A DNA stretch of 64,000 nucleotides, taken from Paludibacteraceae bacterium. GTDB lineage: Bacteria; Bacteroidota; Bacteroidia; Bacteroidales; Paludibacteraceae. Both the position numbers and the translations under genes were made by a program. Position 1 is the first letter of the stretch. Each line of letters starts with the position of its first letter. The DNA lies in assembly GCA_017477325.1 (NCBI GenBank), contig JAFUWV010000004.1, positions 17,494 to 81,493 of the forward strand. The letters are read 5' to 3'. The notes under the pieces were generated by a model that ran no database searches, was not told where the DNA came from, and was given only the letters and a program-made list of their open reading frames with translations. Positions 52,454 through 60,360 of this stretch are shown piece by piece.

Positions 52454-53246
52454 ACGTCCATTTTTTTAATTCATTCTTTGATATTAATGTATTAATAGCA
52501 ATTGCATATTCAGAGAAAAGACTATCAACAAGATTAGCATAGCTATCATATTCATCAGCACCTCCTTCTTTATATTTTATGAATGCTGTTTCATTAAAAC
52601 CGCAATCTAAATAAACATACTTACATGTATTATCAAAATTATTCGGAGTGTAAGTCTCAATATAAGTAAGCGGTGATTCGTCACCTGACATATATCTTTC
52701 TAATGCTTGACATGATATTGTTCTCCATTCATCGACACCAAAATTATTCCACACATCACTATTATTCCATATCTGAGACAAAGAATCTAAATCTTCCCAT
52801 GGGGTATTCATCACGAAAAAGTGAGCAACAGAATTATATGCAATATTTCGCTTGTTATGGTACAGGTTTTTTGATGATATTGGGAGATAATCTTGCCAAC
52901 GCCAATCTACAAGTAAATAATCATTAGATAACTCAATATAGGGGGTACTGCCTATAAGACCACGCTTTTGGTTAAATTGTTTCTCAATATCTGAACCTTC
53001 GTAAATCAATTGATAACTTGTTGTATCAAAAACATAATTCACATTACCGAGTGAGCCGTCGAAGTACGTAATGGTCGGATCAATTATCGGATGAGCAGCT
53101 ATAATCTTTGTCTTGTATAAAGGATCTTTATATTTAATAACGTATAATGGAACATCATCTGATAATCTTATATCTGGGTTATTATTAGAACATGATAAAA
53201 ACAATAATAGTATGGTGTTAAATAATATAACTCGTATTGTATTCAT
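52437..53246 (-). CDS. Predicted lipoprotein of unknown function
   Basis: 269 residues with a lipoprotein signal (TILLLFLSC, followed by SNNNPD). The mature part is hydrophilic and rich in Tyr, Asn and Asp (YFDGSLGNVNYVFD, IYEGSDIEKQFNQKRG, YLLVDWRWQDYLPI); no family recognised. Conserved-looking features are a WEDLDSLSQIWNNSDVWNNFG segment and two cysteines near the C-terminus (NTCKYVYLDCGF). It overlaps its upstream neighbour by 4 nt, so it is part of the M4-peptidase operon. Confidence 0.75.
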   Translation of the reverse strand: MNTIRVILFNTILLLFLSCSNNNPDIRLSDDVPLYVIKYKDPLYKTKIIAAHPIIDPTITYFDGSLGNVNYVFDTTSYQLIYEGSDIEKQFNQKRGLIGSTPYIELSNDYLLVDWRWQDYLPISSKNLYHNKRNIAYNSVAHFFVMNTPWEDLDSLSQIWNNSDVWNNFGVDEWRTISCQALERYMSGDESPLTYIETYTPNNFDNTCKYVYLDCGFNETAFIKYKEGGADEYDSYANLVDSLFSEYAIAINTLISKNELKKWTYEVRD

Positions 53247-54616
53247 TTTGAAAGTAGTGCTTCTATTTGTTGCTGTTGTTGATTGATTACTTCTTCTTGA
53301 TGTAAGACGTATAGTATTAGTTCCTCAATTTTGCGGAGCAATATTATTTGTAATTCATTTATATTTACGCCCTCTCTTACCATATCATCAGCTGACGGAA
53401 TATCAGGAAGATGCTTGTTTTCATTGATAAAACGTTTTAGTTCGTCCAAAGGCATTAGATTATAACTTTTATCAAATACATAATCTGCACCTTCATTCAT
53501 GTCTACTAATACTTCTTTTGCATGGATTGTTCCATTCACATCTAATTTATATGAAGGATTATTAGTGCCAATCCCTACATTGCCATTGCTATTAAGTATC
53601 GTGACCCGTGTTGTTGGCGAAGATCCGTTTATGGCGGTGTTGAAAGTTTGGAGATATAAGTTTTGTCCTGCACCGCTTGAGAACTCACCATTGGCAACCA
53701 TTATAGGCTTGTAGAAATAGAAACGAGGCATTGAGGTCTGAAAATGTGAGTACGACCAACCTTGTGCACCAATGGTTGTAGTACCTGCCTCTGTTCGTAT
53801 AGTCAATGCACCTAACGCTCCATTCCCTCTTATATTACCATTTATATGCAAAGCCTCTTCCGGTTCGTCTGTCCCTATTCCCACGTGTCCTGCGGTATCT
53901 ATTGTCAGTCTTGGAGTGTCGGCAGTGCGCAACTGAAGGTCACTCTGCCCGTAAGAACCAATTACCCCACCATTTATATACAGCGGTTTGCTGAAGAAGA
54001 AAGCAGGCCGGTCAGTGTAGAAATGCGAGTAGCCAGAATTGGCTGCACCAATCTCCGTTGTACCTGACGTGGTTCGTATGCGCAATGAACCGCTCTCACC
54101 GTCTCCGCGCACAGGTCCGTTGACATGCAGTCTTTCTTGTGGTTGAATGCCGATGCCCAAATTAGAATATATCACTTGGTCGGCTATTCCTGTGTCCGCA
54201 TATCTGTATGAGAGTTTGAATCCGCGATACATCTCGCCAGAATTGCCATACTGAGACACGAGAACTACACGAATGACTTGATTAGAAGTATATACCTGAA
54301 TCCGTCCTGTCATAGGTTGGTAATTGTAGTTCAAGACTTCACGCTCAATATGGTTTTCGTCTTCTGTATAGATATAAAGCGCATCAATCGCACCATTGGG
54401 ATTCAGGTCAATGATGTATTCAAACTCGACATAATTATAGTCTTCCGGAATGGTTATATCCCACTCTTGAACGATACATTCTTCATAGTCAGTCCCCCAA
54501 CATTCAATGCTTGTGCCGGGATTGATGATTGCAGGCTGAACGACAGGGCAATTTGGGTCCGCAAACAAATACAATGGCAGAACAAGACAAAATATATTGA
54601 ACAAATACTTCCTCAT
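53243..54616 (-). CDS. Secreted tail-fibre-like repeat protein
   Basis: 457 residues with a signal peptide (YLFNIFCLVLPLYLFA). A beta-rich N-terminal region (about 20-145) is followed by two or three copies of a segment with GIGTDEPEEALHINGNIRGNG, LTIRTEAGTTTIGAQG and YSHFQTSMPRFYFYKPI (about 150-330). The C-terminus (SYNLMPLDELKRFINENKHLPDIPS, then a Glu/Gln-rich coiled coil) is the usual end of Bacteroidetes proteins resembling phage tail fibres with a degraded endosialidase-chaperone domain. It may form a surface or periplasmic trimer. 4-nt overlaps on both sides place it in the operon. Confidence 0.8.
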   Translation of the reverse strand: MRKYLFNIFCLVLPLYLFADPNCPVVQPAIINPGTSIECWGTDYEECIVQEWDITIPEDYNYVEFEYIIDLNPNGAIDALYIYTEDENHIEREVLNYNYQPMTGRIQVYTSNQVIRVVLVSQYGNSGEMYRGFKLSYRYADTGIADQVIYSNLGIGIQPQERLHVNGPVRGDGESGSLRIRTTSGTTEIGAANSGYSHFYTDRPAFFFSKPLYINGGVIGSYGQSDLQLRTADTPRLTIDTAGHVGIGTDEPEEALHINGNIRGNGALGALTIRTEAGTTTIGAQGWSYSHFQTSMPRFYFYKPIMVANGEFSSGAGQNLYLQTFNTAINGSSPTTRVTILNSNGNVGIGTNNPSYKLDVNGTIHAKEVLVDMNEGADYVFDKSYNLMPLDELKRFINENKHLPDIPSADDMVREGVNINELQIILLRKIEELILYVLHQEEVINQQQQQIEALLSK

Positions 54617-54975
54617 TGCTTCCGTCCTCCCTTTATTCTGTTGTTGATTTCTTCCCGTTTTGTTTGTTGCTTCACCCGCATAGTGGAATATTGTTCGTCA
54701 GTAAGAATGTTCCTGAGTTGCATATTGTATTCCTGCAATGCGGCAGCCTTTGCGGCGACAAGTGCTTTGTCGTCGTCAGAGTACTTGGTATTGGCAGTCT
54801 TCACTGCAGAGATGTAGTGCTCCGCTGCTATATTTAGTGCGTCAGTCTGCTCTGTACTGAGTTGAACATCAGCAGATAGCGTTTGCACCATAGCCATGCC
54901 CGCCGGTTCTGCAGTCTGAGCTATTACACCGACTGTCATGGCGAGCATACTTAAAATAAAAATTGTCTTTCTCAT
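54613..54975 (-). CDS. Small Spy/CpxP-like periplasmic protein
   Basis: 120 residues from ATG 54975, which directly opens a signal peptide (MRKTIFILSMLAMTVGVIAQ); an in-frame ATG at 55005 would add ten polar residues and is less likely. The mature part is helical and charged (LSTEQTDALNIAAEHYISAV, YNMQLRNILTDEQYSTMRV), like the DUF4890/Spy-type helical proteins, but without a clear LTxxQ repeat pair. Role unknown. It ends with an ATGA overlap into the tail-fibre-like gene. Confidence 0.72.
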   Translation of the reverse strand: MRKTIFILSMLAMTVGVIAQTAEPAGMAMVQTLSADVQLSTEQTDALNIAAEHYISAVKTANTKYSDDDKALVAAKAAALQEYNMQLRNILTDEQYSTMRVKQQTKREEINNRIKGGRKQ

Positions 54976-55008
54976 ATGTATAGTATTTTTGATATTTGTT
55001 TTCATTTT

Positions 55009-55464
55009 TTACTCTTGATCATATATTACATTAGTTTCCAATATATGGCAGTGAATATATGTGTCAAGTTCTGTGTCGAAAAAAGTATAATAAACAAATC
55101 CGTTAGCAAGATAGTTCACTCGTCCTTTTTTATTGCCTTCGCAATCATAAATTGACCAGTCAGAGTTGAGAATACCTTTGCTTTCAACCATGTATGCATG
55201 GTCAAAACCGCTAAGTTTAACATATTCGTCAACTCCCTCATTGTTAACGATAATATGTTTTTCAGCCCAGACTTCTGAAATAGCGAGTTTCGATGTTCTG
55301 TTCTGCCGTATTATACTTTTCATCCATTCACATTCGTTCACAGGGTCATCATATCCACATATTCCCCAAGCAGAACTCTCAAACATAGTCCTGCAAGAGG
55401 TAAGAATCACGAAAAAACCTATAACAATAAAAGACTGGAAATATTTAATATTTATCTCTGTCAT
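55009..55464 (-). CDS. WGxCGY lipoprotein family, copy 4
   Basis: 151 residues. Lipobox VILTSC, then RTMFESSAWGICGYDDPVNECEWMK, the conserved block that defines this local family (kept whole: W, CGY, DPVNECEW). It is the most divergent copy: IDLFDTD is replaced and the YDC motif reads IYDCEGNKKG. The ending NVIYDQE matches the NIIYEQ of its paralogues. Predicted to be anchored in the envelope. Overlaps the broken copy 3 by 20 nt. Confidence 0.8.
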   Translation of the reverse strand: MTEINIKYFQSFIVIGFFVILTSCRTMFESSAWGICGYDDPVNECEWMKSIIRQNRTSKLAISEVWAEKHIIVNNEGVDEYVKLSGFDHAYMVESKGILNSDWSIYDCEGNKKGRVNYLANGFVYYTFFDTELDTYIHCHILETNVIYDQE

Positions 55465-55912
55465 ATGTATATATAATATTTTTATGTTTCACTATACATT
55501 TGAAAACCAATTGTCGTTCCTTGTCAAAAAATGTTATAGGTTGACCTATAGAAGTTCCGCTACACAAACATTCACCATTGCAGTCATAAGTATGCATATC
55601 GTATATGTCAAAAGGAGGAAGAACATCATCAAAACAAATTTGATATGCATATAACACCTCATCTGTTTTTTCATATCTTATAGTATCTGTCTCTTCTATG
55701 CGTATATATTTTTCAGCCATAACTTCAGCAATACGAAAATTCCGGTTTTTATTCTGCCGGATAATCTTTTGCATCCACTCACATTCGTTCACAGGGTCTT
55801 CATAGCCGCACAGCCCTCATGATTCTCTAATTGAGGCCGTTCGACAAGATGAGAAAAACATCACAAAAGGAATAAAAAAGCATAATATGTTTAGAAACCA
55901 TCTATTGCTCAT
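55445..55912 (-). pseudogene. WGxCGY lipoprotein family, copy 3, broken by a nonsense codon
   Basis: From ATG 55912 the frame reads a lipoprotein signal (FFIPFVMFFSSCRTAS) and then, at codon 32 (55819-55817), TGA where the three paralogues have TGG for the Trp of AWGLCGY. Past the stop the frame is fully intact: GLCGYEDPVNECEWMQKII and on to 55445. A single base change therefore removes the protein unless TGA is read through. Reinitiation at GTG 55792 would lose the signal peptide. Confidence 0.85.
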
Positions 55913-56339
55913 ATATAATATTTAAATCTATTATTTTACCAGTGAAAAATTGTCCAGACTCAGAGTAAAATATGGGGGACCCTACACCATATCCGGAATT
56001 CAAATATTGCCCATTACAGTCATAAGAATCTGTATCAAATAAGTCATATGTAAATATACCTGTTAATTCACAAGTTATCTGATATGCATACATCAACTCA
56101 CCTGTTTTCTCATAATATACGGAGTCTGTTTCTCGTATTAAAATATCCTTTTCCGCTACGACTTCGACTATTTGCATTCTTTTTGTTCTGTTCTTCCGGA
56201 TAATCTTTCGTATCCATTCGCATTCATTCACCGGGTCTTCATATCCGCACAGTCCCCATGCAGGAGAGACAGAAGCTGTTCTGCAAGACGACAGAATCAA
56301 CATCATCACAAATATATAGGAAATACTTCTCTTTTTCAT
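55902..56339 (-). CDS. WGxCGY lipoprotein family, copy 2
   Basis: 145 residues. Signal MKKRSISYIFVMMLILSSC with lipobox, then RTASVSPAWGLCGYEDPVNE and CEWIRKIIRKNRTK. Further shared blocks: VVAEKDILIRETDSVYYEKTG, ELMYAYQITCELTG, YDLFDTDSYDCNGQYLNSGYG and a final NIIYEQ. About 65-70% identical to copy 1 by eye. Four to five conserved cysteines suggest disulfides outside the cytoplasm. It begins inside the stop of the M4 peptidase gene (ATGA), which ties its translation to the protease. Confidence 0.85.
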   Translation of the reverse strand: MKKRSISYIFVMMLILSSCRTASVSPAWGLCGYEDPVNECEWIRKIIRKNRTKRMQIVEVVAEKDILIRETDSVYYEKTGELMYAYQITCELTGIFTYDLFDTDSYDCNGQYLNSGYGVGSPIFYSESGQFFTGKIIDLNIIYEQ

Positions 56340-58549
56340 TCCTTTATAAACTTTTTATATAGTATGTTCTTTCCATTTGATATAGATATAATGTATATGG
56401 CATCTTTCAAATCAGTTGTGGAAATGCAAGTGGTTTCGGGGGCAAGTATTCCAACCTTGATAAGTTTACCATGTACATCGTATATCTTATAAGCTGACAT
56501 GTTTTCTGAAAGATTTTGTATGTTCAATTTATCAGTACATGGAATAGGGTATATTTGTATATCATTGTTTGGCTTGGTTTGTGTTTCTTCTGATTCAGAA
56601 TCATGATATTGAGGCATACTTAGCGGAGCAAGATAGGAAGACGGTGACGAAGATGGAGATGACGTGCATGGTTCGATATATGCATGGAAATTTGAACCGG
56701 GTTCTGCTCTGAATCCGGGTCCTAAATGAATAACCCTGCCCGATTTATATTCCACATTGCTTCCTGCCTCTATGGTATTGTCGGCATAAATAGAATCCGT
56801 AGCGCAGAATACACGTGATTCTCCTGATTCTATTGTTTGAGTAATGTGAAGAATATCGTCAATATTCAATTCTATATTAATACCTACCGCATTCCAAGCA
56901 TCCACAACACTTCTTGCTTCGTTAGAACACATACCATACAATTCTATCGCAGCCTCACGGGTATATAATGCAGCCTTGCTGTAATCAGTAAACATCGTAA
57001 AATAGTCTGTGAGAGCCTTATATACTATTTGTTCCGATTTATCGAAGCCTACGCCTGTTACATCATACGAATCTCCCTTGTCATTTGTTCCACTTCCTCC
57101 TTCTGTCAATAGATAGAACCAATAGTTCATGACTCCACTATTCCAATGTACTCCGCCATTATCATTAAAAATGTTATAATCTTTCCAAGAAATACCTTTG
57201 TACATATTAGGGCATACATAATATGCTGTATCAGAATTCCGAGGATTTTTTAGAAAGCGGCTAGCCTTATTATCCATGCGTGATTCATAGTCATGCCACC
57301 AGATTTTTTTTGATGGTGCCGCATAGTGTTTAACGCATGCTCCCCATATATCGCTTAGTGATTCATTTATGGCACCGGGTTCGTTTTTGTAAATCAATCC
57401 TGCAGAATATTGTGTAACCGCGTGCCCAAATTCATGAGCAACAACATCTATACTAACATACGGGTTATAATCAATCCCATCACCATCTCCTAATTTTATA
57501 ACAAAACCATTCCATTGAGCATTATTGGTGCCAGTTTTTCCGTCTTTTCTATCCTTGTATGATAACCAATGTACATACATTTTGAGAGTTTTATTGTTGT
57601 CATTATAACTTTTTCTTCCAAACTTTTCATAGAAATAATCAATTGTTTTCGCTGCTGCCCAATGTGCATCCAATGCCACATCATCACCCGTTGGAGACAT
57701 CTCCGCAGAAGTCCAGTTGTTGTCATTATCTGTTATCTCCCTATGATACAATACTGTATTTGAATGGTTTTCGAGGCTATAGGTATATATGCTTGTATTG
57801 CCATTGCAACGTGTGTGGTCATGTAAGTAGTATTTGCTGTTTTTATATATGGTTTCAACAGGTTGTGTTCCGGAATATCTTGTTTCGGCAGTGCCCGTGT
57901 ATTCACAGATATTAGACAACGAATATAAAACGGCACCTGTCTGGGCATCTACATATACATCAGAATTTATTTCAGGTGCGATGGCAACAATATTAAACTT
58001 GTATGCCAATCTGGGAGCGGAAAGAGTGTCTTCAATATCTGTCGGACAGATCACAAGTTCTCCGACAGGTTGACTCTTTAGTTCCGGAGCACCGATGGAA
58101 TCAAAGTATTGCAAACTATCCGTTTGCCAGCTATATAAGTCAGCATCAATATAATTAATGGCAGCATTACGTGCTGTGGTTTCAGAAATTCCCGGAGTAG
58201 TACTTACATTAATGTTATTAAACCGCTCTCCATTCACTGATACTATGTAACCATCTTTCTTATGAACATTGATTTGGCAGAACTCCAAAGGAATATTGTT
58301 ATATTTCAGTCGATAAGTGAAGTGTTGCCAATCGGTAGTATTGTTATTAGCCGCTTGCATATTCCGGTGCATCAAGTGTGTGGTTTCATACTTGTTCACA
58401 TCAACACCATAATGAGCAGAAATCCAATCATCTATTGAAATTGAGGAAGATATAGGTATCTGCTCAAAATAAGACATTTGCGAGTATGAATCTATGCTCA
58501 ATAAAAGTAGTAATACTACAAGCAATATTCTATCTGTATTCTTGTTCAT
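56336..58549 (-). CDS. T9SS-secreted M4 (thermolysin-family) metallopeptidase
   Basis: 737 residues in order: signal peptide (about 1-24), FTP/PepSY-type propeptide (about 50-215), M4 catalytic domain (about 225-560), a beta-rich linker with a Ser/Pro-rich stretch, and a T9SS type A sorting domain (about 660-737, IQIYPIPCTDKLNIQNL to the basic FIKE end). The catalytic set is complete: HEFGH (His372, Glu373, His376), Glu396 in GAINESLSDIWG, and His468 in GGVHWNSGVMNYW. It should be exported through T9SS and act outside the cell or on its surface. It overlaps lipoprotein copies on both sides (20 nt and 4 nt). Confidence 0.93.
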   Translation of the reverse strand: MNKNTDRILLVVLLLLLSIDSYSQMSYFEQIPISSSISIDDWISAHYGVDVNKYETTHLMHRNMQAANNNTTDWQHFTYRLKYNNIPLEFCQINVHKKDGYIVSVNGERFNNINVSTTPGISETTARNAAINYIDADLYSWQTDSLQYFDSIGAPELKSQPVGELVICPTDIEDTLSAPRLAYKFNIVAIAPEINSDVYVDAQTGAVLYSLSNICEYTGTAETRYSGTQPVETIYKNSKYYLHDHTRCNGNTSIYTYSLENHSNTVLYHREITDNDNNWTSAEMSPTGDDVALDAHWAAAKTIDYFYEKFGRKSYNDNNKTLKMYVHWLSYKDRKDGKTGTNNAQWNGFVIKLGDGDGIDYNPYVSIDVVAHEFGHAVTQYSAGLIYKNEPGAINESLSDIWGACVKHYAAPSKKIWWHDYESRMDNKASRFLKNPRNSDTAYYVCPNMYKGISWKDYNIFNDNGGVHWNSGVMNYWFYLLTEGGSGTNDKGDSYDVTGVGFDKSEQIVYKALTDYFTMFTDYSKAALYTREAAIELYGMCSNEARSVVDAWNAVGINIELNIDDILHITQTIESGESRVFCATDSIYADNTIEAGSNVEYKSGRVIHLGPGFRAEPGSNFHAYIEPCTSSPSSSPSSYLAPLSMPQYHDSESEETQTKPNNDIQIYPIPCTDKLNIQNLSENMSAYKIYDVHGKLIKVGILAPETTCISTTDLKDAIYIISISNGKNILYKKFIKE

Positions 58550-58982
58550 ATATAATGTTTGAATCTATTATATCACACCTGAAAATATGTCCAGACTCAG
58601 GATCTTTATAAAATATAGGGGATATATCACCGTATCCTGAATCCAAATATTGCCCATTACAGTCATAATAATCTGTATCAAATAAATCAATTGTATATTT
58701 ACCAGTTAATTCACAGGATATCTGATATGCATACATCAACTCGCCGGTTTTCTCATAATATATAGAATCCGCTCCTCTTATCTGAATATACTTTTCCGTC
58801 ACAACTTCTTCAATGATCATTCCCTTTGTTCTGTTCTGCCGGATGATCTTTCGCATCCATTCACATTCATTCACCGGGTCTTCATAGCCGCATAGTCCCC
58901 ATGCAGGAGAGACAGTGGTTGTTCTGCAAGAGGACAGAAACAGCATTAACATTAATATGTAAAGGGCATGTATTTGTTTCAT
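58530..58982 (-). CDS. WGxCGY lipoprotein family, copy 1 (first operon gene)
   Basis: 150 residues from ATG 58982: signal ALYILMLMLFLSSC with lipobox, then RTTTVSPAWGLCGYEDPVNE, CEWMRKIIRQNRTK, YIQIRGADSIYYEKTGELMY and YDCNGQYLDSGYG. No known family recognised; the W-x-x-I-I near the N-terminus and YDCxG near the C-terminus faintly recall small Bacteroidetes proteins of the ELPWLK/YDCEG type. A longer frame from 59006 overlaps the -7 box and is rejected. The gene ends 20 nt inside the M4 peptidase gene. Confidence 0.85.
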   Translation of the reverse strand: MKQIHALYILMLMLFLSSCRTTTVSPAWGLCGYEDPVNECEWMRKIIRQNRTKGMIIEEVVTEKYIQIRGADSIYYEKTGELMYAYQISCELTGKYTIDLFDTDYYDCNGQYLDSGYGDISPIFYKDPESGHIFRCDIIDSNIIYEQEYR

Positions 58983-58994
58983 CTTCAACATGTA

Positions 58995-59002
58995 CAAATG
59001 TA
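58995..59002 (-). promoter_or_regulatory. -7 box of the M4-peptidase/lipoprotein operon
   Basis: TACATTTG on the minus strand, ending 12 nt before the ATG at 58982, so the leader is very short. No internal match as good was seen in the 7-kb operon. Confidence 0.5.
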
Positions 59003-59020
59003 ACAAATTATTGCTTTTGA

Positions 59021-59069
59021 CTAAATAGTCAGCCCCAACAATGCTGAAAGAATAATTGTCTTCTTCATG
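59021..59069 (-). pseudogene. Orphan signal-peptide stub
   Basis: ATG 59069 encodes MKKTIILSALLGLTI and then TAG at 59023-59021. This is a textbook start of a secreted protein with no protein behind it; the frame after the stop is not sensible. Probably the remnant of a lost gene at the upstream border of the operon, though chance cannot be excluded. Confidence 0.35.
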
Positions 59070-59090
59070 AAATTGGGTATTGCGGGTGTA

Positions 59091-60179
59091 CTAATTGTAT
59101 TTGCCGTCGAAGTTGACTTGCACGTCGTTGACCATCTGGCGTATCTGCTGTTCGTTTTGTTTGCGGCAGATGAGCAGTACTCCCTGGTTCTCGGCAACGA
59201 TATAGTCGTCGAGTCCCTCGATGACTGCCAGTTTTCCGCTCTCAAGTGTGACAATGTTGCTTTGTGAGTCGTAGAAGAGGGCTTCGCTATGAAGAGAGAC
59301 GTTGCCTTGTGGGTCTTTGTCGGAGAGGTCGTAGAGCGAGCCCCAGGTGCCGAGGTCTGACCAACCGAAATCGGCAGCCATGACCATGACGTTGGAAGCT
59401 TTCTCCATGACTCCGTAGTCGATAGAGATGTTGGGACAGAGGGGGAAATGCTCTTGAATGAATGTTTCTTCAGCGGGTGTGCCGAAGATGTCGGCACCTT
59501 GGTCGAACTGCTCCATGACGAGTGGAAGATACTGGTGTAGGGCTTTCATGACAGCCTGCAGGTTCCAGAGGAACATACCTGAATTCCACAGGAACTCGCC
59601 ACTGCGGACGAAGACCTCTGCGAGTTCGCGGTTTGGTTTCTCAGTAAAAGTCTTGACGACAAGGATATTGCTTTCGTTGCCGGTTTGTGGAGTTTCGAAC
59701 TGTATGTATCCATAGCCTGTCTCGGGTCGTGTGGGTCTCATGCCGAGAGTGAGCAGAGAATCGTGTCCGGCGACATAGTTGAGCCCCTCGGTAATGATAC
59801 GCAGGAACTCGGGTTCGTTGGTGATTAGATGGTCGCTTGCGGCAACGACAATGTTGGCATTGTCGGTGAGTGCCTGTATTCTTGACATGGCATAGGCGAT
59901 GCACGGGGCAGTATTGCGCCGGCAGGGCTCACAAAGGATTTGTGAGGAGCTGATGTCGGGTATCTGCTCAAGGATGAGGTCGCGGTAGGCGACATTGGTA
60001 ACGATAAGAACGTTTTCGATAGGTACGATAGGTCGGAAACGGTCAACAGTCATCTGCAGCAGAGAGCGTCCGGTACCGAAGAAGTCGAGGAACTGTTTGG
60101 GCCGGTCGTTGCGTGAGAAGGGCCAGAAACGGCTACCTATTCCCCCTGCCATGATGACGCAGTAGTTGTTGTTTATCAT
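59091..60179 (-). CDS. manC: Mannose-1-phosphate guanylyltransferase
   Basis: Makes GDP-mannose from mannose 1-phosphate and GTP, the precursor of GDP-fucose and mannosylated glycans. 362 residues from ATG 60179, without the C-terminal isomerase domain of bifunctional forms. Seen: VIMAGGIGSRFWPFSRNDRPKQF (nucleotide-binding signature, split by residues 8-30), VIVTNVAYRDLI-type strand, VVAASDHLI, FTEKPNRE and WNSGMFLWN. The longer frame from 60272 starts upstream of the -7 box and is rejected. It may supply the glycan cluster at 24-30 kb. Confidence 0.94.
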   Translation of the reverse strand: MINNNYCVIMAGGIGSRFWPFSRNDRPKQFLDFFGTGRSLLQMTVDRFRPIVPIENVLIVTNVAYRDLILEQIPDISSSQILCEPCRRNTAPCIAYAMSRIQALTDNANIVVAASDHLITNEPEFLRIITEGLNYVAGHDSLLTLGMRPTRPETGYGYIQFETPQTGNESNILVVKTFTEKPNRELAEVFVRSGEFLWNSGMFLWNLQAVMKALHQYLPLVMEQFDQGADIFGTPAEETFIQEHFPLCPNISIDYGVMEKASNVMVMAADFGWSDLGTWGSLYDLSDKDPQGNVSLHSEALFYDSQSNIVTLESGKLAVIEGLDDYIVAENQGVLLICRKQNEQQIRQMVNDVQVNFDGKYN

Positions 60180-60241
60180 GATAAATAAAGGTACAAAATG
60201 TTGTGTAAGATTGTGTTTTCTCGGGACATAAATGTCCGCCA

Positions 60242-60249
60242 CAAAATTA
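60242..60249 (-). promoter_or_regulatory. -7 box of manC
   Basis: TAATTTTG on the minus strand; start predicted near 60236, about 57 nt before the ATG at 60179. Confidence 0.5.
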
Positions 60250-60300
60250 CTCAGATTTTCTGATATCTGCAAATAGGTTTTTTATGTTTGTGAGCATAAA

Positions 60301-60331
60301 ACAGCGGCTCTACCGATGGCAGAGCCGCTGT
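60301..60331 (-). terminator. secDF terminator
   Basis: ACAGCGGCTCT (60301-60311) / AGAGCCGCTGT (60321-60331), 11-bp stem with a 9-nt loop; on the minus strand it is followed by TTTTAT. It lies 30 nt past the secDF stop. Confidence 0.85.
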
Positions 60332-60360
60332 TCAGGTATTCAGCTATTGTCAGCTGATAA

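Noticed and set aside
59021-59497. 158-codon frame overlapping manC
   Set aside because: Ser/Thr/Pro-rich shadow of manC. Only its last 15 codons (signal-peptide-like) are noted separately.
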